DNA from: JAFCDQ01 sp964571335
Lineage (GTDB): Archaea > Nanobdellota > Nanobdellia > Woesearchaeales > ARS49
Direction of reading: 5' to 3'
NCBI GenBank assembly: GCA_964571335.1
Contig: CAZNAM010000019.1
Location: 1-13,524 of the forward strand
Length of the DNA stretch: 13,524 nt
The position numbers and the translations under genes are program-made. Numbering within the stretch: position 1 is the stretch's first letter; each line of letters begins with the position of its first letter. Of this stretch, positions 1 through 5,759 are shown one piece after another. Below the pieces are notes generated by a model. That model was not told the DNA's origin, searched no databases, and was given only the letters and a program-made list of their open reading frames with translations.

Positions 1-106
1 CAACTACAAATTTTTCTCCAGTATGTATTTTCATTCTATTTCTCAAACTTTGAGGAATAACTACTTGTCCTCTTGAACTTACACTTGTTATTTCAACATT
101 TTCCAT
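1..106 (-). CDS. AbrB/MazE-type swapped-hairpin DNA-binding protein, N-terminal part only
   Basis: Only the first 35 codons are in the window; the gene runs off the left edge. The visible peptide carries the AbrB/SpoVT hallmark: a short strand, then S11-R-G-Q-V-V-I-P18, a basic helix (L21-R-N-R-M-K26) and H-T-G30-E. This swapped-hairpin fold normally dimerises and binds palindromic DNA, either as a stand-alone transcription factor or as the antitoxin of a toxin-antitoxin pair; which applies cannot be decided without the rest. The ATG at 106 is fixed by a strong Shine-Dalgarno site, GGGAGGT at 117-111, four bases upstream. A TATA box at 148-158 and a palindrome at 127-142 sit just upstream, which fits self-repression, although that is inference. 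Confidence 0.85.
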   Translation of the reverse strand, partial: MENVEITSVSSRGQVVIPQSLRNRMKIHTGEKFVV

Positions 107-110
107 TTCA

Positions 111-117
111 ACCTCCC
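111..117 (-). promoter_or_regulatory. Shine-Dalgarno site of the AbrB-type gene
   Basis: GGGAGGT read on the minus strand, four bases before the ATG at 106, matches the expected archaeal anti-SD (CCUCC core). It decides the start of the partial gene. Confidence 0.8.
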
Positions 118-126
118 AATAAGTTT

Positions 127-158
127 ATCTTATCAGTAAGATTATCTTATTTATAAAT
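127..158 (-). promoter_or_regulatory. Promoter with operator-like palindrome of the AbrB-type gene
   Basis: On the minus strand a TATA box (palindromic core ATTTATAAAT, 149-158) predicts transcription start near 123-128. Directly downstream, overlapping the predicted start, is the inverted repeat ATCTTA-TCAG-TAAGAT (127-142). A dyad between TATA box and start site is the classic position for an archaeal repressor operator. The half-site ATCTTA recurs at 144-149 as TATCTTA. Binding by the neighbouring AbrB-type protein is a guess from position. Confidence 0.55.
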
Positions 159-215
159 CTTTTGTTTGATATTTGCTTTTTTAGCCATTGAAAAAAATAT
201 AATATTCTAATAACC

Positions 216-307
216 AAAACTAACAAAAACATTAACACAACATTTTTAAAGGTTAGTTTTAAATAATCTGAACAATATAATCAATAAAACTCAAAAAAAA
301 AGGTGAT
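216..307 (+). promoter_or_regulatory. Leader and promoter of the six-module cysteine protein gene
   Basis: The plus-strand TATA candidates are TTTTTAAAG (244-251) and TTTTAAATAA (257-266). AGGTGAT at 301-307, a near-perfect match to the anti-SD partner GGTGAT, sits five bases before the ATG at 313, so this transcript is leadered, unlike many others here. The arms AAAACTAAC (216-224) and GTTAGTTTT (252-260) are a perfect 9-bp inverted repeat flanking the TATA region, a possible operator or hairpin. Confidence 0.5.
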
Positions 308-312
308 ATTAT

Positions 313-1320
313 ATGAGAAAAATAATTGTTTTATTTCTAATCCTTATTTTCACAGTTAGTGTTTTTGCAATAACAGCACAAGCACAAACAAACTTAAATC
401 AATACAAAGCAGATTATGCAATCATCTGCAGAAATAATTATTATCAAGAAAAATTATGCACACAAGATTTAGAAACTTGCAGAAATGAAAACGCTGACTG
501 CAGGATTGTATATGAACAACCAAAGGATTATTCTGAAACAAAAGAATCAGGAATAACTGCTGCAGTTACAATTGTAGGAAATGTTGAAGATTATGAAAAC
601 ATATGTTGCATAACAGACATAAAAGCCTATGATACAACAAGAAAAAGATGTGCTGAATTAAGTGGAAAAGTTCTTCCAAGACAACAATGTCTTAATCTGA
701 TTTGTTGTAATAATAAAGGAAGATTCAGTAAAATAAACATAATGAAATGCATGAGTGAAGGAGGAAAAGAAACAACAAATGAAAAGTGTGATATACTTAA
801 TGATTTAACACAACAATCAACAAGAGAAATAGTCTGTTGCAGAACAAGAACACAAACATTCTACACAACAAAAGCAATCTGCAGGAATTTGGGATCAACA
901 ATAATGCTGCCTCTTGAAACTTGTGGAAAAGAAACCTGTTGCGGAATTGGTAAAAGCTATGAAAAGATGAATTATATTGACTGTATGAATAAAGCAGGAA
1001 GAGAAGTTTCCATTAATCTATGCGGATTAAAACCTGCAGAAGAATTACCTTTATCTATTTTTTCAAAACAAACACAAGAAACAGTCTGTTGTGTTAATTC
1101 AGGACAAGCATTCTATACAACAAAAGACATCTGTACAGAAAAAAAAGGAAAATCACTTCAGAAAAACAAATGTCAAGAAACAATCTGCTGTAACATTCAA
1201 GGAAAAACAAAAAAAATGAACTTCATGGAATGTATATCAAAAAATGGATTAGAAAAAGAACAATCAAATTGTGAACTGATAATACAAACACCAGGAACAT
1301 TAAGCAGCACTTTTAAATAA
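313..1320 (+). CDS. Secreted protein of six tandem four-cysteine modules
   Basis: The family is not one I recognise. A signal peptide covers residues 1-24 (R2-K3, hydrophobic 4-20, cleavage near A-Q-A24). Residues 98-320 are six modules of one pattern, CC-x13-C-x12-C (x13 in the second gap of module 3): cysteines 98/99/113/126, 131/132/146/159, 175/176/190/204, 209/210/224/237, 259/260/274/287 and 292/293/307/320. Modules pair up: four residues separate 1-2, 3-4 and 5-6, while 15 and 21 residues separate the pairs. Odd modules share Y-D/T-T-T-K/R before the third cysteine, and even modules share K-M/I-N. Four more cysteines (39, 49, 56, 63) may be a degenerate seventh unit. The 28 cysteines and export signal suggest a disulfide-rich surface or secreted protein; an adhesin, a defence peptide scaffold or metal binding are possible, none of them shown. 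RBS AGGTGAT at 301-307 supports the ATG at 313. Confidence 0.85.
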   Translation: MRKIIVLFLILIFTVSVFAITAQAQTNLNQYKADYAIICRNNYYQEKLCTQDLETCRNENADCRIVYEQPKDYSETKESGITAAVTIVGNVEDYENICCITDIKAYDTTRKRCAELSGKVLPRQQCLNLICCNNKGRFSKINIMKCMSEGGKETTNEKCDILNDLTQQSTREIVCCRTRTQTFYTTKAICRNLGSTIMLPLETCGKETCCGIGKSYEKMNYIDCMNKAGREVSINLCGLKPAEELPLSIFSKQTQETVCCVNSGQAFYTTKDICTEKKGKSLQKNKCQETICCNIQGKTKKMNFMECISKNGLEKEQSNCELIIQTPGTLSSTFK

Positions 1321-1334
1321 TTTTTTTTTATTTT
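1321..1334 (+). terminator. T-run terminator shared by convergent genes
   Basis: Nine T then ATTTT directly follow the stop codon of the cysteine-module gene, and there is no stable hairpin. Poly-T release is the usual archaeal termination signal. The run overlaps the last codons of the opposing small gene. Confidence 0.6.
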
Positions 1335-1540
1335 CTTCTTCTAAAAATTGCTGAAATCAATAATAAAGTAAGAATCAGACCCCCAAGAATTTTGGTAATA
1401 GAAATATCACTTCCTTCTTCTTCAACAAAATTTGTGAAATTAAAAGAAAGATCAGATGAAACAGTCTGTTTTTGAGTTACTTCTTCTGCAAAAACAACTG
1501 TAGAGCACAATAAAATAAAAAACAAAGCTATTAATCTCAT
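1328..1540 (-). CDS. Small exported protein with C-terminal membrane anchor
   Basis: This is a 70-residue protein of unknown function. Residues 1-18 form a signal peptide (R2, hydrophobic 3-17, A-x-A-like site at V-F-A18). A short acidic, Ser/Thr/Asn-rich ectodomain follows (19-46), then one transmembrane helix (about 48-66) and the tail F-R-R-R-K. Signal-helix-basic-tail architecture resembles C-terminal sorting-signal proteins (PGF-CTERM-like), but no clear sorting tripeptide is visible, so a plain single-pass anchor is the safer call. A start at TTG 1561 is open, but the TATA box centred about 27 bases upstream of ATG 1540 indicates a leaderless start there. The gene converges on the cysteine-module gene with a 7-base gap. 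Confidence 0.65.
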   Translation of the reverse strand: MRLIALFFILLCSTVVFAEEVTQKQTVSSDLSFNFTNFVEEEGSDISITKILGGLILTLLLISAIFRRRK

Positions 1541-1560
1541 AAATAATAAATAATAAATCA

Positions 1561-1574
1561 AAGTTTTAAAACTT
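1561..1574 (-). promoter_or_regulatory. Palindromic TATA box for the 1540 gene
   Basis: AAGTTTTAAAACTT is a perfect 14-bp palindrome whose TTTTAAAA core (1564-1571) is centred 27.5 bases upstream of the ATG at 1540, placing the transcription start at or beside the start codon. Confidence 0.6.
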
Positions 1575-1616
1575 TTCTAAATCCTAACTTAATATTGTTA
1601 ACAAAAAAATCAATAA

Positions 1617-1658
1617 GGTTTTTAAAGAGAAAAACATTTATCCTGTTCAAAAGGAGGT
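1617..1658 (+). promoter_or_regulatory. Promoter and Shine-Dalgarno site of the paralog pair
   Basis: The TATA-like stretch TTTTTAAAG (1619-1627) predicts a start near 1648. AAGGAGGT (1651-1658) follows, eight bases before the ATG at 1666. It is the strongest ribosome-binding site in the window, suggesting high expression of the first paralog. Confidence 0.65.
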
Positions 1659-1665
1659 TTTTTCA

Positions 1666-1968
1666 ATGGAAACTAATAAGACAATGCTCCATGGAATGTG
1701 GGCAATGATTGCGATAGTAGGAATTACTTTGTTCAGCATGTTTTTAATAGGTTCATTTACACCACAAGGAGCTTTTTTTGCTTCAAACGCAGGATATGAA
1801 ACAACAAACCCAGTAGCAATATGTTACTTAAATGATTGTGAATATATAGGACACATATTACCTCAACCAAATTTTGGACCTGGAAGAGTTGACTGCAATT
1901 GCAATGGAGAAATCAAAACATTTCAATTGATTGAAACTGCAGAAGATATTTATTATTACAATTATTAA
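1666..1968 (+). CDS. Membrane-tethered four-cysteine protein, paralog 1
   Basis: A 100-residue protein with one N-terminal membrane segment (about 10-29) followed by an exterior domain of some 70 residues; I do not know the family. The domain carries C53-x4-C58-E-Y-I and V-D-C77-x-C79-N-G, i.e. C-x4-C-x18-C-x-C, then a Tyr-rich tail (Y96-Y97-Y98-N-Y100). The four cysteines could form two disulfides outside the cell, or bind a metal. The next gene shares the same cysteine plan plus C-x-L-N-x-C-E-Y-I and C-N-G-x-I-x-T-F, so the two arose by tandem duplication. The gene has a strong ribosome site, and its stop is one base from the next ATG. Confidence 0.8.
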   Translation: METNKTMLHGMWAMIAIVGITLFSMFLIGSFTPQGAFFASNAGYETTNPVAICYLNDCEYIGHILPQPNFGPGRVDCNCNGEIKTFQLIETAEDIYYYNY

Positions 1969-1969
1969 A

Positions 1970-2284
1970 ATGGAAGAAAGAAAAACCATACTAACTGCAA
2001 TATTTGCTGTTTTAATCTTAACTGCAATATTTGGAGGAGTGATACTTGCATTAAAAAATATGACTCCAACAGGACTATACACTGCTTCAACAGCATTTAT
2101 TAATTATGAACCAGTAGAAATGTGTGAACTTAATGGATGTGAATATATTGCTTCAACTGTTTCTATGCCAACAGTATTAAGCACACAACAACCAACAGTA
2201 GATTGTTATTGCAATGGATACATAAGAACATTTATGCTAAGACAACCAAACAGAGGAATTTACAATCCAGATTATTATCCTTAA
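1970..2284 (+). CDS. Membrane-tethered four-cysteine protein, paralog 2
   Basis: A 104-residue paralog of the preceding gene. The N-terminal segment (6-28) is hydrophobic, followed by N30-M-T-P-T-G and an exterior domain with C52-x4-C57-E-Y-I and V-D-C79-x-C81-N-G, ending in a Tyr/Pro-rich tail (Y103-P104). The TTG at 1931 opens the frame but lies deep inside the upstream gene; ATG 1970, one base after that gene's stop, is the sensible start. It has no ribosome-binding site, so translation probably depends on termination-reinitiation from the upstream gene, implying coupled and perhaps stoichiometric production. A shared role at the cell surface is inferred; function is unknown. Confidence 0.8.
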   Translation: MEERKTILTAIFAVLILTAIFGGVILALKNMTPTGLYTASTAFINYEPVEMCELNGCEYIASTVSMPTVLSTQQPTVDCYCNGYIRTFMLRQPNRGIYNPDYYP

Positions 2285-2300
2285 TTTTTTATTTTCTTTT
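2285..2300 (+). terminator. T-rich terminator after the paralog pair
   Basis: TTTTTTATTTTCTTTT follows the stop of paralog 2 directly and precedes the 3' end of the opposing permease gene. A nearly identical 28-base stretch lies at 1324-1351, so the same terminator-like sequence occurs at two tail-to-tail junctions. Confidence 0.5.
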
Positions 2301-2301
2301 T

Positions 2302-3480
2302 CTAAAAATTGCCAATCATAACTGTAAGAATCAAACAACCCATAGCATGAGCTCTTGAACAACCAGTTAATTGAGGAATCAAACCAATTGCTGTTGAAAC
2401 AATAAAAATCATAAAACCATACCAACCACAAAGAACAAAAATAATAAGAATAATAAATAAAATAATTAATTTGCACAACAAAGAATAATTAATCTTGCTA
2501 ACAATTCTTGAAAAAAATTTAACTAAAAGAAGAGCAGAAATTGCGGCAAGACCAGAAGCAAACAACAAAGCACCAGAAAACAAGATAAGCTTAATTGGAG
2601 TAAAAGCACCAAGACTTTTCAAAACAACAACAGCACCATTTCTTGCCCTATCAACAGCAAACCAAGCAGCAAAACCCATAACAACATCAACAGTACTCAT
2701 GCTTCCAACAAGAATCAAATATTGCTCTGCCTTGATTGAAGAAAAAAAAGCACTAGAAATTGCAGCACCTTGTGAAGGACCTAAACCAGGAAATAAAATA
2801 ATAGTAGAACAAGCAAAAACACTTGCAGAGATTATTTTAAAAATATTCTTAGTTTTAATATTTTTCCCAGCTTTTTTCTGCTCAGGAATCTTAGAACTTT
2901 TAGAACTAAGCAATAAACCAGAAGCACCAAACATACCAGAAAGCAAAGGAAATAAAGAATTTTTGATGTTTGCGTCAAAAACAATCATGCCAAGAAAACC
3001 TGCTAAGAAAAAAACAACAAAAGCCCAAAACTTTTTCTTAAGAGAAGTTTCTTTCAAAATTAAAAAAGCAACAATAGCTAACAAAATCCAAAAAAGAACA
3101 GGCTTGAAAAAACTAGTTCCAAGAGGCAAGAGAAAACTAACCAAAGGGAGAAGAAGCAATGCAAGAATTAATCCTGAAATACTGCCAATAATCGTTAAAA
3201 GAACAGCTCTTGAGCCTAAACCTTGATGTAAAAGCTTGTGACCTGGAAGAACAGACATTACAACAGCAGGATCAGGAGCGCCAAGAAAAATACTTGGCAA
3301 AGTATCTAAAATAGAATGAGTTACTGCCATAGAAACAATTATACAAGAAACAAAAATAGGATCAAAAGGAAGAGCAACAAGAAGAACAGCAACAAGATTA
3401 ACATGAATTCCAGGAATTAAACCAGTGAAAGTTCCTAAAAGAATACCTGATAAAATTCCAAATATAATTGTAAGGAACAT
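2302..3480 (-). CDS. TctA-like multi-pass permease (archaeal COG1784 type)
   Basis: A 392-residue integral membrane protein with about ten hydrophobic segments. It matches the archaeal branch of the TctA/DUF112 family: G20-L-I-P-G-I-H-V-N28 in the first half, P231-G-L-G-P-S-Q-G in the second, and G-L-I-P again at 366-369, the internal repeat typical of these carriers. Bacterial TctA moves tricarboxylates with a soluble binding protein; the archaeal group is shorter, lacks that partner, and its substrate is unknown. Start choice: the TTG at 3498 would overlap the upstream gene, whereas ATG 3480 follows its stop by one base. The gene is probably co-transcribed and translationally coupled with the OB-fold gene. 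Confidence 0.85.
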   Translation of the reverse strand: MFLTIIFGILSGILLGTFTGLIPGIHVNLVAVLLVALPFDPIFVSCIIVSMAVTHSILDTLPSIFLGAPDPAVVMSVLPGHKLLHQGLGSRAVLLTIIGSISGLILALLLLPLVSFLLPLGTSFFKPVLFWILLAIVAFLILKETSLKKKFWAFVVFFLAGFLGMIVFDANIKNSLFPLLSGMFGASGLLLSSKSSKIPEQKKAGKNIKTKNIFKIISASVFACSTIILFPGLGPSQGAAISSAFFSSIKAEQYLILVGSMSTVDVVMGFAAWFAVDRARNGAVVVLKSLGAFTPIKLILFSGALLFASGLAAISALLLVKFFSRIVSKINYSLLCKLIILFIILIIFVLCGWYGFMIFIVSTAIGLIPQLTGCSRAHAMGCLILTVMIGNF

Positions 3481-3481
3481 T

Positions 3482-3778
3482 TTAATCCATTTTATCAATA
3501 ATAAATTCTAACTTCCCCTCATATTCTTGAAGATGTCCTTCAACAACAATAAAAGAATTTTTTGAAAGATTTACTATATCAAAAGAAACAAGAGTTAAAG
3601 GCTCGGAAAGTTTTAAGTCAATAAAAGTAACTTTGCTGGTGTTTTGAGTTTGTTCTACAAAACCAGAAATTTTTATTGTTGTCTTTTCATCAGGAGACAG
3701 GAAAGCACTGCCGAGAACTAGTAAAGGGAGGCCTATGAGAACAACCAAAATGGCTAGTGCTAAAACCTGTTTCTCCAT
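3482..3778 (-). CDS. Membrane-anchored OB-fold domain protein
   Basis: A 98-residue protein: an N-terminal membrane helix (about 5-25), then a compact beta-rich domain (33-98) with the pattern I-K-I-S-G-F-V ... F-I-D-L ... V-V-E-G-H-L ... G-K-L-E-F-I-I, which resembles exported OB-fold proteins of the tRNA_anti-like/YgiW kind. Such folds bind oligosaccharides, nucleic acids or partner proteins. Here the domain faces outside, and the gene is the first of a two-gene unit with the TctA-like permease, so an accessory or substrate-handling role is plausible but inferred. The start at ATG 3778 is supported by a TATA box 24-25 bases upstream. Confidence 0.7.
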   Translation of the reverse strand: MEKQVLALAILVVLIGLPLLVLGSAFLSPDEKTTIKISGFVEQTQNTSKVTFIDLKLSEPLTLVSFDIVNLSKNSFIVVEGHLQEYEGKLEFIIDKMD

Positions 3779-3798
3779 GTTCTGTTAATAGGAATTGG

Positions 3799-3806
3799 AT
3801 TTAAAG
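3799..3806 (-). promoter_or_regulatory. TATA box of the OB-fold/permease unit
   Basis: CTTTAAAT on the minus strand, with TTTAAA centred about 24.5 bases before ATG 3778, indicates a leaderless or near-leaderless transcript. Confidence 0.55.
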
Positions 3807-3880
3807 AAGTTTGATGATTGAAATGTGGAGATGTTTCATATACTTTGAAAAGTTTATTAAATTTTTAAGAAAAACTTTAG

Positions 3881-3897
3881 GTGCCTTGCTTAGGCAC
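3881..3897 (-). terminator. Hairpin terminator of the phosphatase-like gene
   Basis: GTGCCT-TGCTT-AGGCAC forms a perfect 6-bp GC-rich stem with a 5-base loop, four bases beyond the stop of the 3902-4213 gene. On the minus strand it is followed by AAAGTTTTTC. It is the most stable hairpin in the intergenic DNA on the left half of the window. Confidence 0.55.
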
Positions 3898-3901
3898 TGA
3901 T

Positions 3902-4213
3902 TTATATTTTATTTAACTGCAATATTTTTTGATTCAAAAGATTGATTAATTCTGGCTGATTATATTGATAAATATCATCAATATTAAAAGAAATAATCCT
4001 TTTCTGCAAATACTCTTTAGGAAATCTTTTAGATATTTCAGTTCTTTGAATATCTTCCATGACAACAACAAGATCTGCCCAGACAAGCTGTTCTTTAGTT
4101 AACGGAGTTTCATTGTATAATCCTGCAGACTTTGTTTCAAACTCATCTTTAAACAATTCTTCAGCAGTCTTGCTTCTGTCCTGATTTTGATTGCAAACAA
4201 AAAGCACTTTCAT
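3902..4213 (-). CDS. Low-molecular-weight protein tyrosine phosphatase-like protein (COG4551 type)
   Basis: A 103-residue protein with the Cys-phosphatase P-loop C7-N-Q-N-Q-D-R13-S14 (C-x5-R-S) right after the first beta strand, as in low-molecular-weight phosphatases, and the continuation T16-A-E-E-L-F typical of the short COG4551 group. The V-V-V-M-E strand (49-53) and the acidic D79-D80-I-Y loop, which may supply the general acid, fit as well. It is shorter than the classic family of about 150 residues but normal for this subgroup. The substrate is unknown; phosphotyrosine is only one option, and arsenate reductases share the loop. The start is leaderless behind TTTATTAAA (4245-4237). It is divergent from the nuclease gene. 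Confidence 0.85.
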   Translation of the reverse strand: MKVLFVCNQNQDRSKTAEELFKDEFETKSAGLYNETPLTKEQLVWADLVVVMEDIQRTEISKRFPKEYLQKRIISFNIDDIYQYNQPELINLLNQKILQLNKI

Positions 4214-4236
4214 AATTAATTTAAGACAGCTTTAAG

Positions 4237-4245
4237 TTTAATAAA
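4237..4245 (-). promoter_or_regulatory. TATA box of the phosphatase-like gene
   Basis: TTTATTAAA on the minus strand is centred 28 bases before ATG 4213, consistent with a leaderless start. Confidence 0.55.
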
Positions 4246-4317
4246 TTTGTTGTTGCAGGGTTTTGATAACATATTCTTGAAAACAGATGTTTCACTGGAC
4301 AAGTCATTCCATAACAC

Positions 4318-4324
4318 TTTTAAA
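4318..4324 (+). promoter_or_regulatory. TATA box of the nuclease gene
   Basis: TTTTAAA is centred 25 bases before ATG 4346, supporting that ATG over the longer TTG-initiated frame at 4247. Confidence 0.5.
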
Positions 4325-4345
4325 CCAAGTACTAAATATATATTT

Positions 4346-5149
4346 ATGGCTATAAAAAAGAGGCTTTTGAGTCCTAGCTCAATAAAATGCTATAAACAAT
4401 GCCCAAGAAAATTTTACTATAATTATATACTAGGAATATCTGCACCTCCAAATGTACATCAAGTCAGAGGAAACATAGCACACAGTGTTCTGGAAAATTT
4501 CTTTGATAAAAAAATGGAGCATATTGAATTTAAAACATCAGAAGAGCAATTAAAAGTATTGATTCAAGAGCTTCTTATTCAAGAATGGGCAAATTACAAA
4601 GAAAGATTAGAATTAGTCAAACTAACAAAAGAAAAAGAAATATTTTATTTTGAAGAAACACTGATGATGTTATTCAACTGGACAGAACAATTTCTTGAAA
4701 AAATAAATAATCTAACAGGCACATTTACTGAAAGATTCAAAACATTAATACCTATAAGAGAACAAGAATATAGTTCAGAAAGATTAGGTGTAAGAGGGTT
4801 CATAGATGCAATAGAAGACAGAGAAGGAGATATTTACATAATGGATTACAAGACAAGCAGCAGATATGACTTAAATGAACATTTATTACAATTAGGAATT
4901 TACAGTCTTCTTTATTTTGAAAAACATGGAAAACTACCAAAGAAAGCAGGAGTATATTTCTTAAAAGACAAAGAAAAATCAGTCAAAGTAGATATAAAAT
5001 TATTAGAACAGGCAAAAAAAGAGATTGCCTTTGTTGATTCAAAAATCAAAAGCAAAGATATCAAAGAATATCCAAAAAAAATTACAGGATTATGCAAGTG
5101 GAGTACAGGAAAATGCGAATTTTATGATATGTGCAAGCCACATGAATGA
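4346..5149 (+). CDS. PD-(D/E)XK nuclease, RecB/Cas4-like, with iron-sulfur-type cysteines
   Basis: A 267-residue protein of the PDDEXK_1/RecB-nuclease family. It opens with S9-P-S-S-I-K-C15-Y-K-Q-C19-P-R-K-F. R41-G-x-x-x-H46-x-x-L-E supplies the family His, G151-F-I-D154 and M166-D167-Y-K169-T give the D...D-x-K catalytic core, and Q182-x3-Y186 is the QxxxY motif. C-terminal cysteines C250-x6-C257-x5-C263 plus C15 or C19 match the 4Fe-4S arrangement seen in Cas4 and AddB. Family members degrade or trim DNA ends. No cas genes or helicase are adjacent, so a stand-alone repair or DNA-processing role is likelier than CRISPR adaptation. The frame opens at TTG 4247, but homology begins after ATG 4346, which has a well-placed TATA box. 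Confidence 0.85.
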   Translation: MAIKKRLLSPSSIKCYKQCPRKFYYNYILGISAPPNVHQVRGNIAHSVLENFFDKKMEHIEFKTSEEQLKVLIQELLIQEWANYKERLELVKLTKEKEIFYFEETLMMLFNWTEQFLEKINNLTGTFTERFKTLIPIREQEYSSERLGVRGFIDAIEDREGDIYIMDYKTSSRYDLNEHLLQLGIYSLLYFEKHGKLPKKAGVYFLKDKEKSVKVDIKLLEQAKKEIAFVDSKIKSKDIKEYPKKITGLCKWSTGKCEFYDMCKPHE

Positions 5150-5155
5150 AATCTT

Positions 5156-5163
5156 TTTAAATA
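5156..5163 (+). promoter_or_regulatory. TATA box of the five-segment membrane protein gene
   Basis: TTTAAATA is centred 24.5 bases before ATG 5184, fitting a leaderless start. It lies only a few bases beyond the nuclease stop codon. Confidence 0.5.
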
Positions 5164-5183
5164 AAGAGTTCTAATCAATAAAT

Positions 5184-5759
5184 ATGAATGCAGTAAAAGA
5201 GGTTGTAGCTGTTTTTGAAAAGATAGGCTTGACAACAGTAATCATACCATTTGCATTGACATTTGTAATATTATTTGCTGTTCTTCAAAAAACAAAAGTC
5301 TTAGGGAAAGAATTAAATGGAGATCCAAAAACAAGGATAAATGCGGTAGTAGCATTAGTATTTGGTTTTCTTGTAATTGCTTATGCAGATACTGTAAATG
5401 TTGTTAATAGAATAGCACAATATGGAACAGTTCTTATAATTGTAGGATTCATTGTGTTAGTTGTTTTTTCATTTTCAGGATTTCATAATGTTAGAAAAAG
5501 TAAAATATGGAAAATAATAGGAGCATTCATATTTGGAATATTTGTACTTTATGTTCTTGGAGTGTTTGAATATCTTGACTGGAACAAAGTGCAGATAAAC
5601 ATAATAGTTCCTTTTGTTGCAATAATCGCTTTTATTATCACTATGTACATCATATTAAAACCTGTAAAACAAGAAAGTGGAACAAAAAAGAGAACAACAG
5701 AATCAGCTGGATTGGAAGAAGGAGAAAGAATAACACCACAAGGTCCAAGACCTTTATGA
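5184..5759 (+). CDS. Membrane protein with about five transmembrane segments
   Basis: A 191-residue protein of unknown function. Hydrophobic segments lie near residues 17-36, 52-71, 80-98, 109-127 and 138-158. Between the first two is a charged loop containing L-Q-K-T-K-V-L-G-K and N45-G-D-P-K-T-R-I-N-A. The hydrophilic C-terminal tail (159-191) is rich in Lys, Glu and Thr. No catalytic motif is visible. The start is leaderless behind the TATA box at 5156-5163. Its stop codon overlaps that of the convergent metallophosphoesterase: TTATGA at 5754-5759 holds TGA on the plus strand and TAA on the minus strand. Confidence 0.75.
   Translation: MNAVKEVVAVFEKIGLTTVIIPFALTFVILFAVLQKTKVLGKELNGDPKTRINAVVALVFGFLVIAYADTVNVVNRIAQYGTVLIIVGFIVLVVFSFSGFHNVRKSKIWKIIGAFIFGIFVLYVLGVFEYLDWNKVQINIIVPFVAIIAFIITMYIILKPVKQESGTKKRTTESAGLEEGERITPQGPRPL

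Noticed and set aside
2495..3226. 243-codon open frame on the plus strand
   Set aside because: It lies entirely inside the TctA-like permease on the opposite strand, is rich in Lys/Pro/Ala as antisense frames of hydrophobic genes are, and has no promoter or ribosome site.
4247..4345. Start of the nuclease at TTG 4247
   Set aside because: The added 33 residues match nothing in the family, and the TATA box of the same gene at 4318-4324 would lie inside them.
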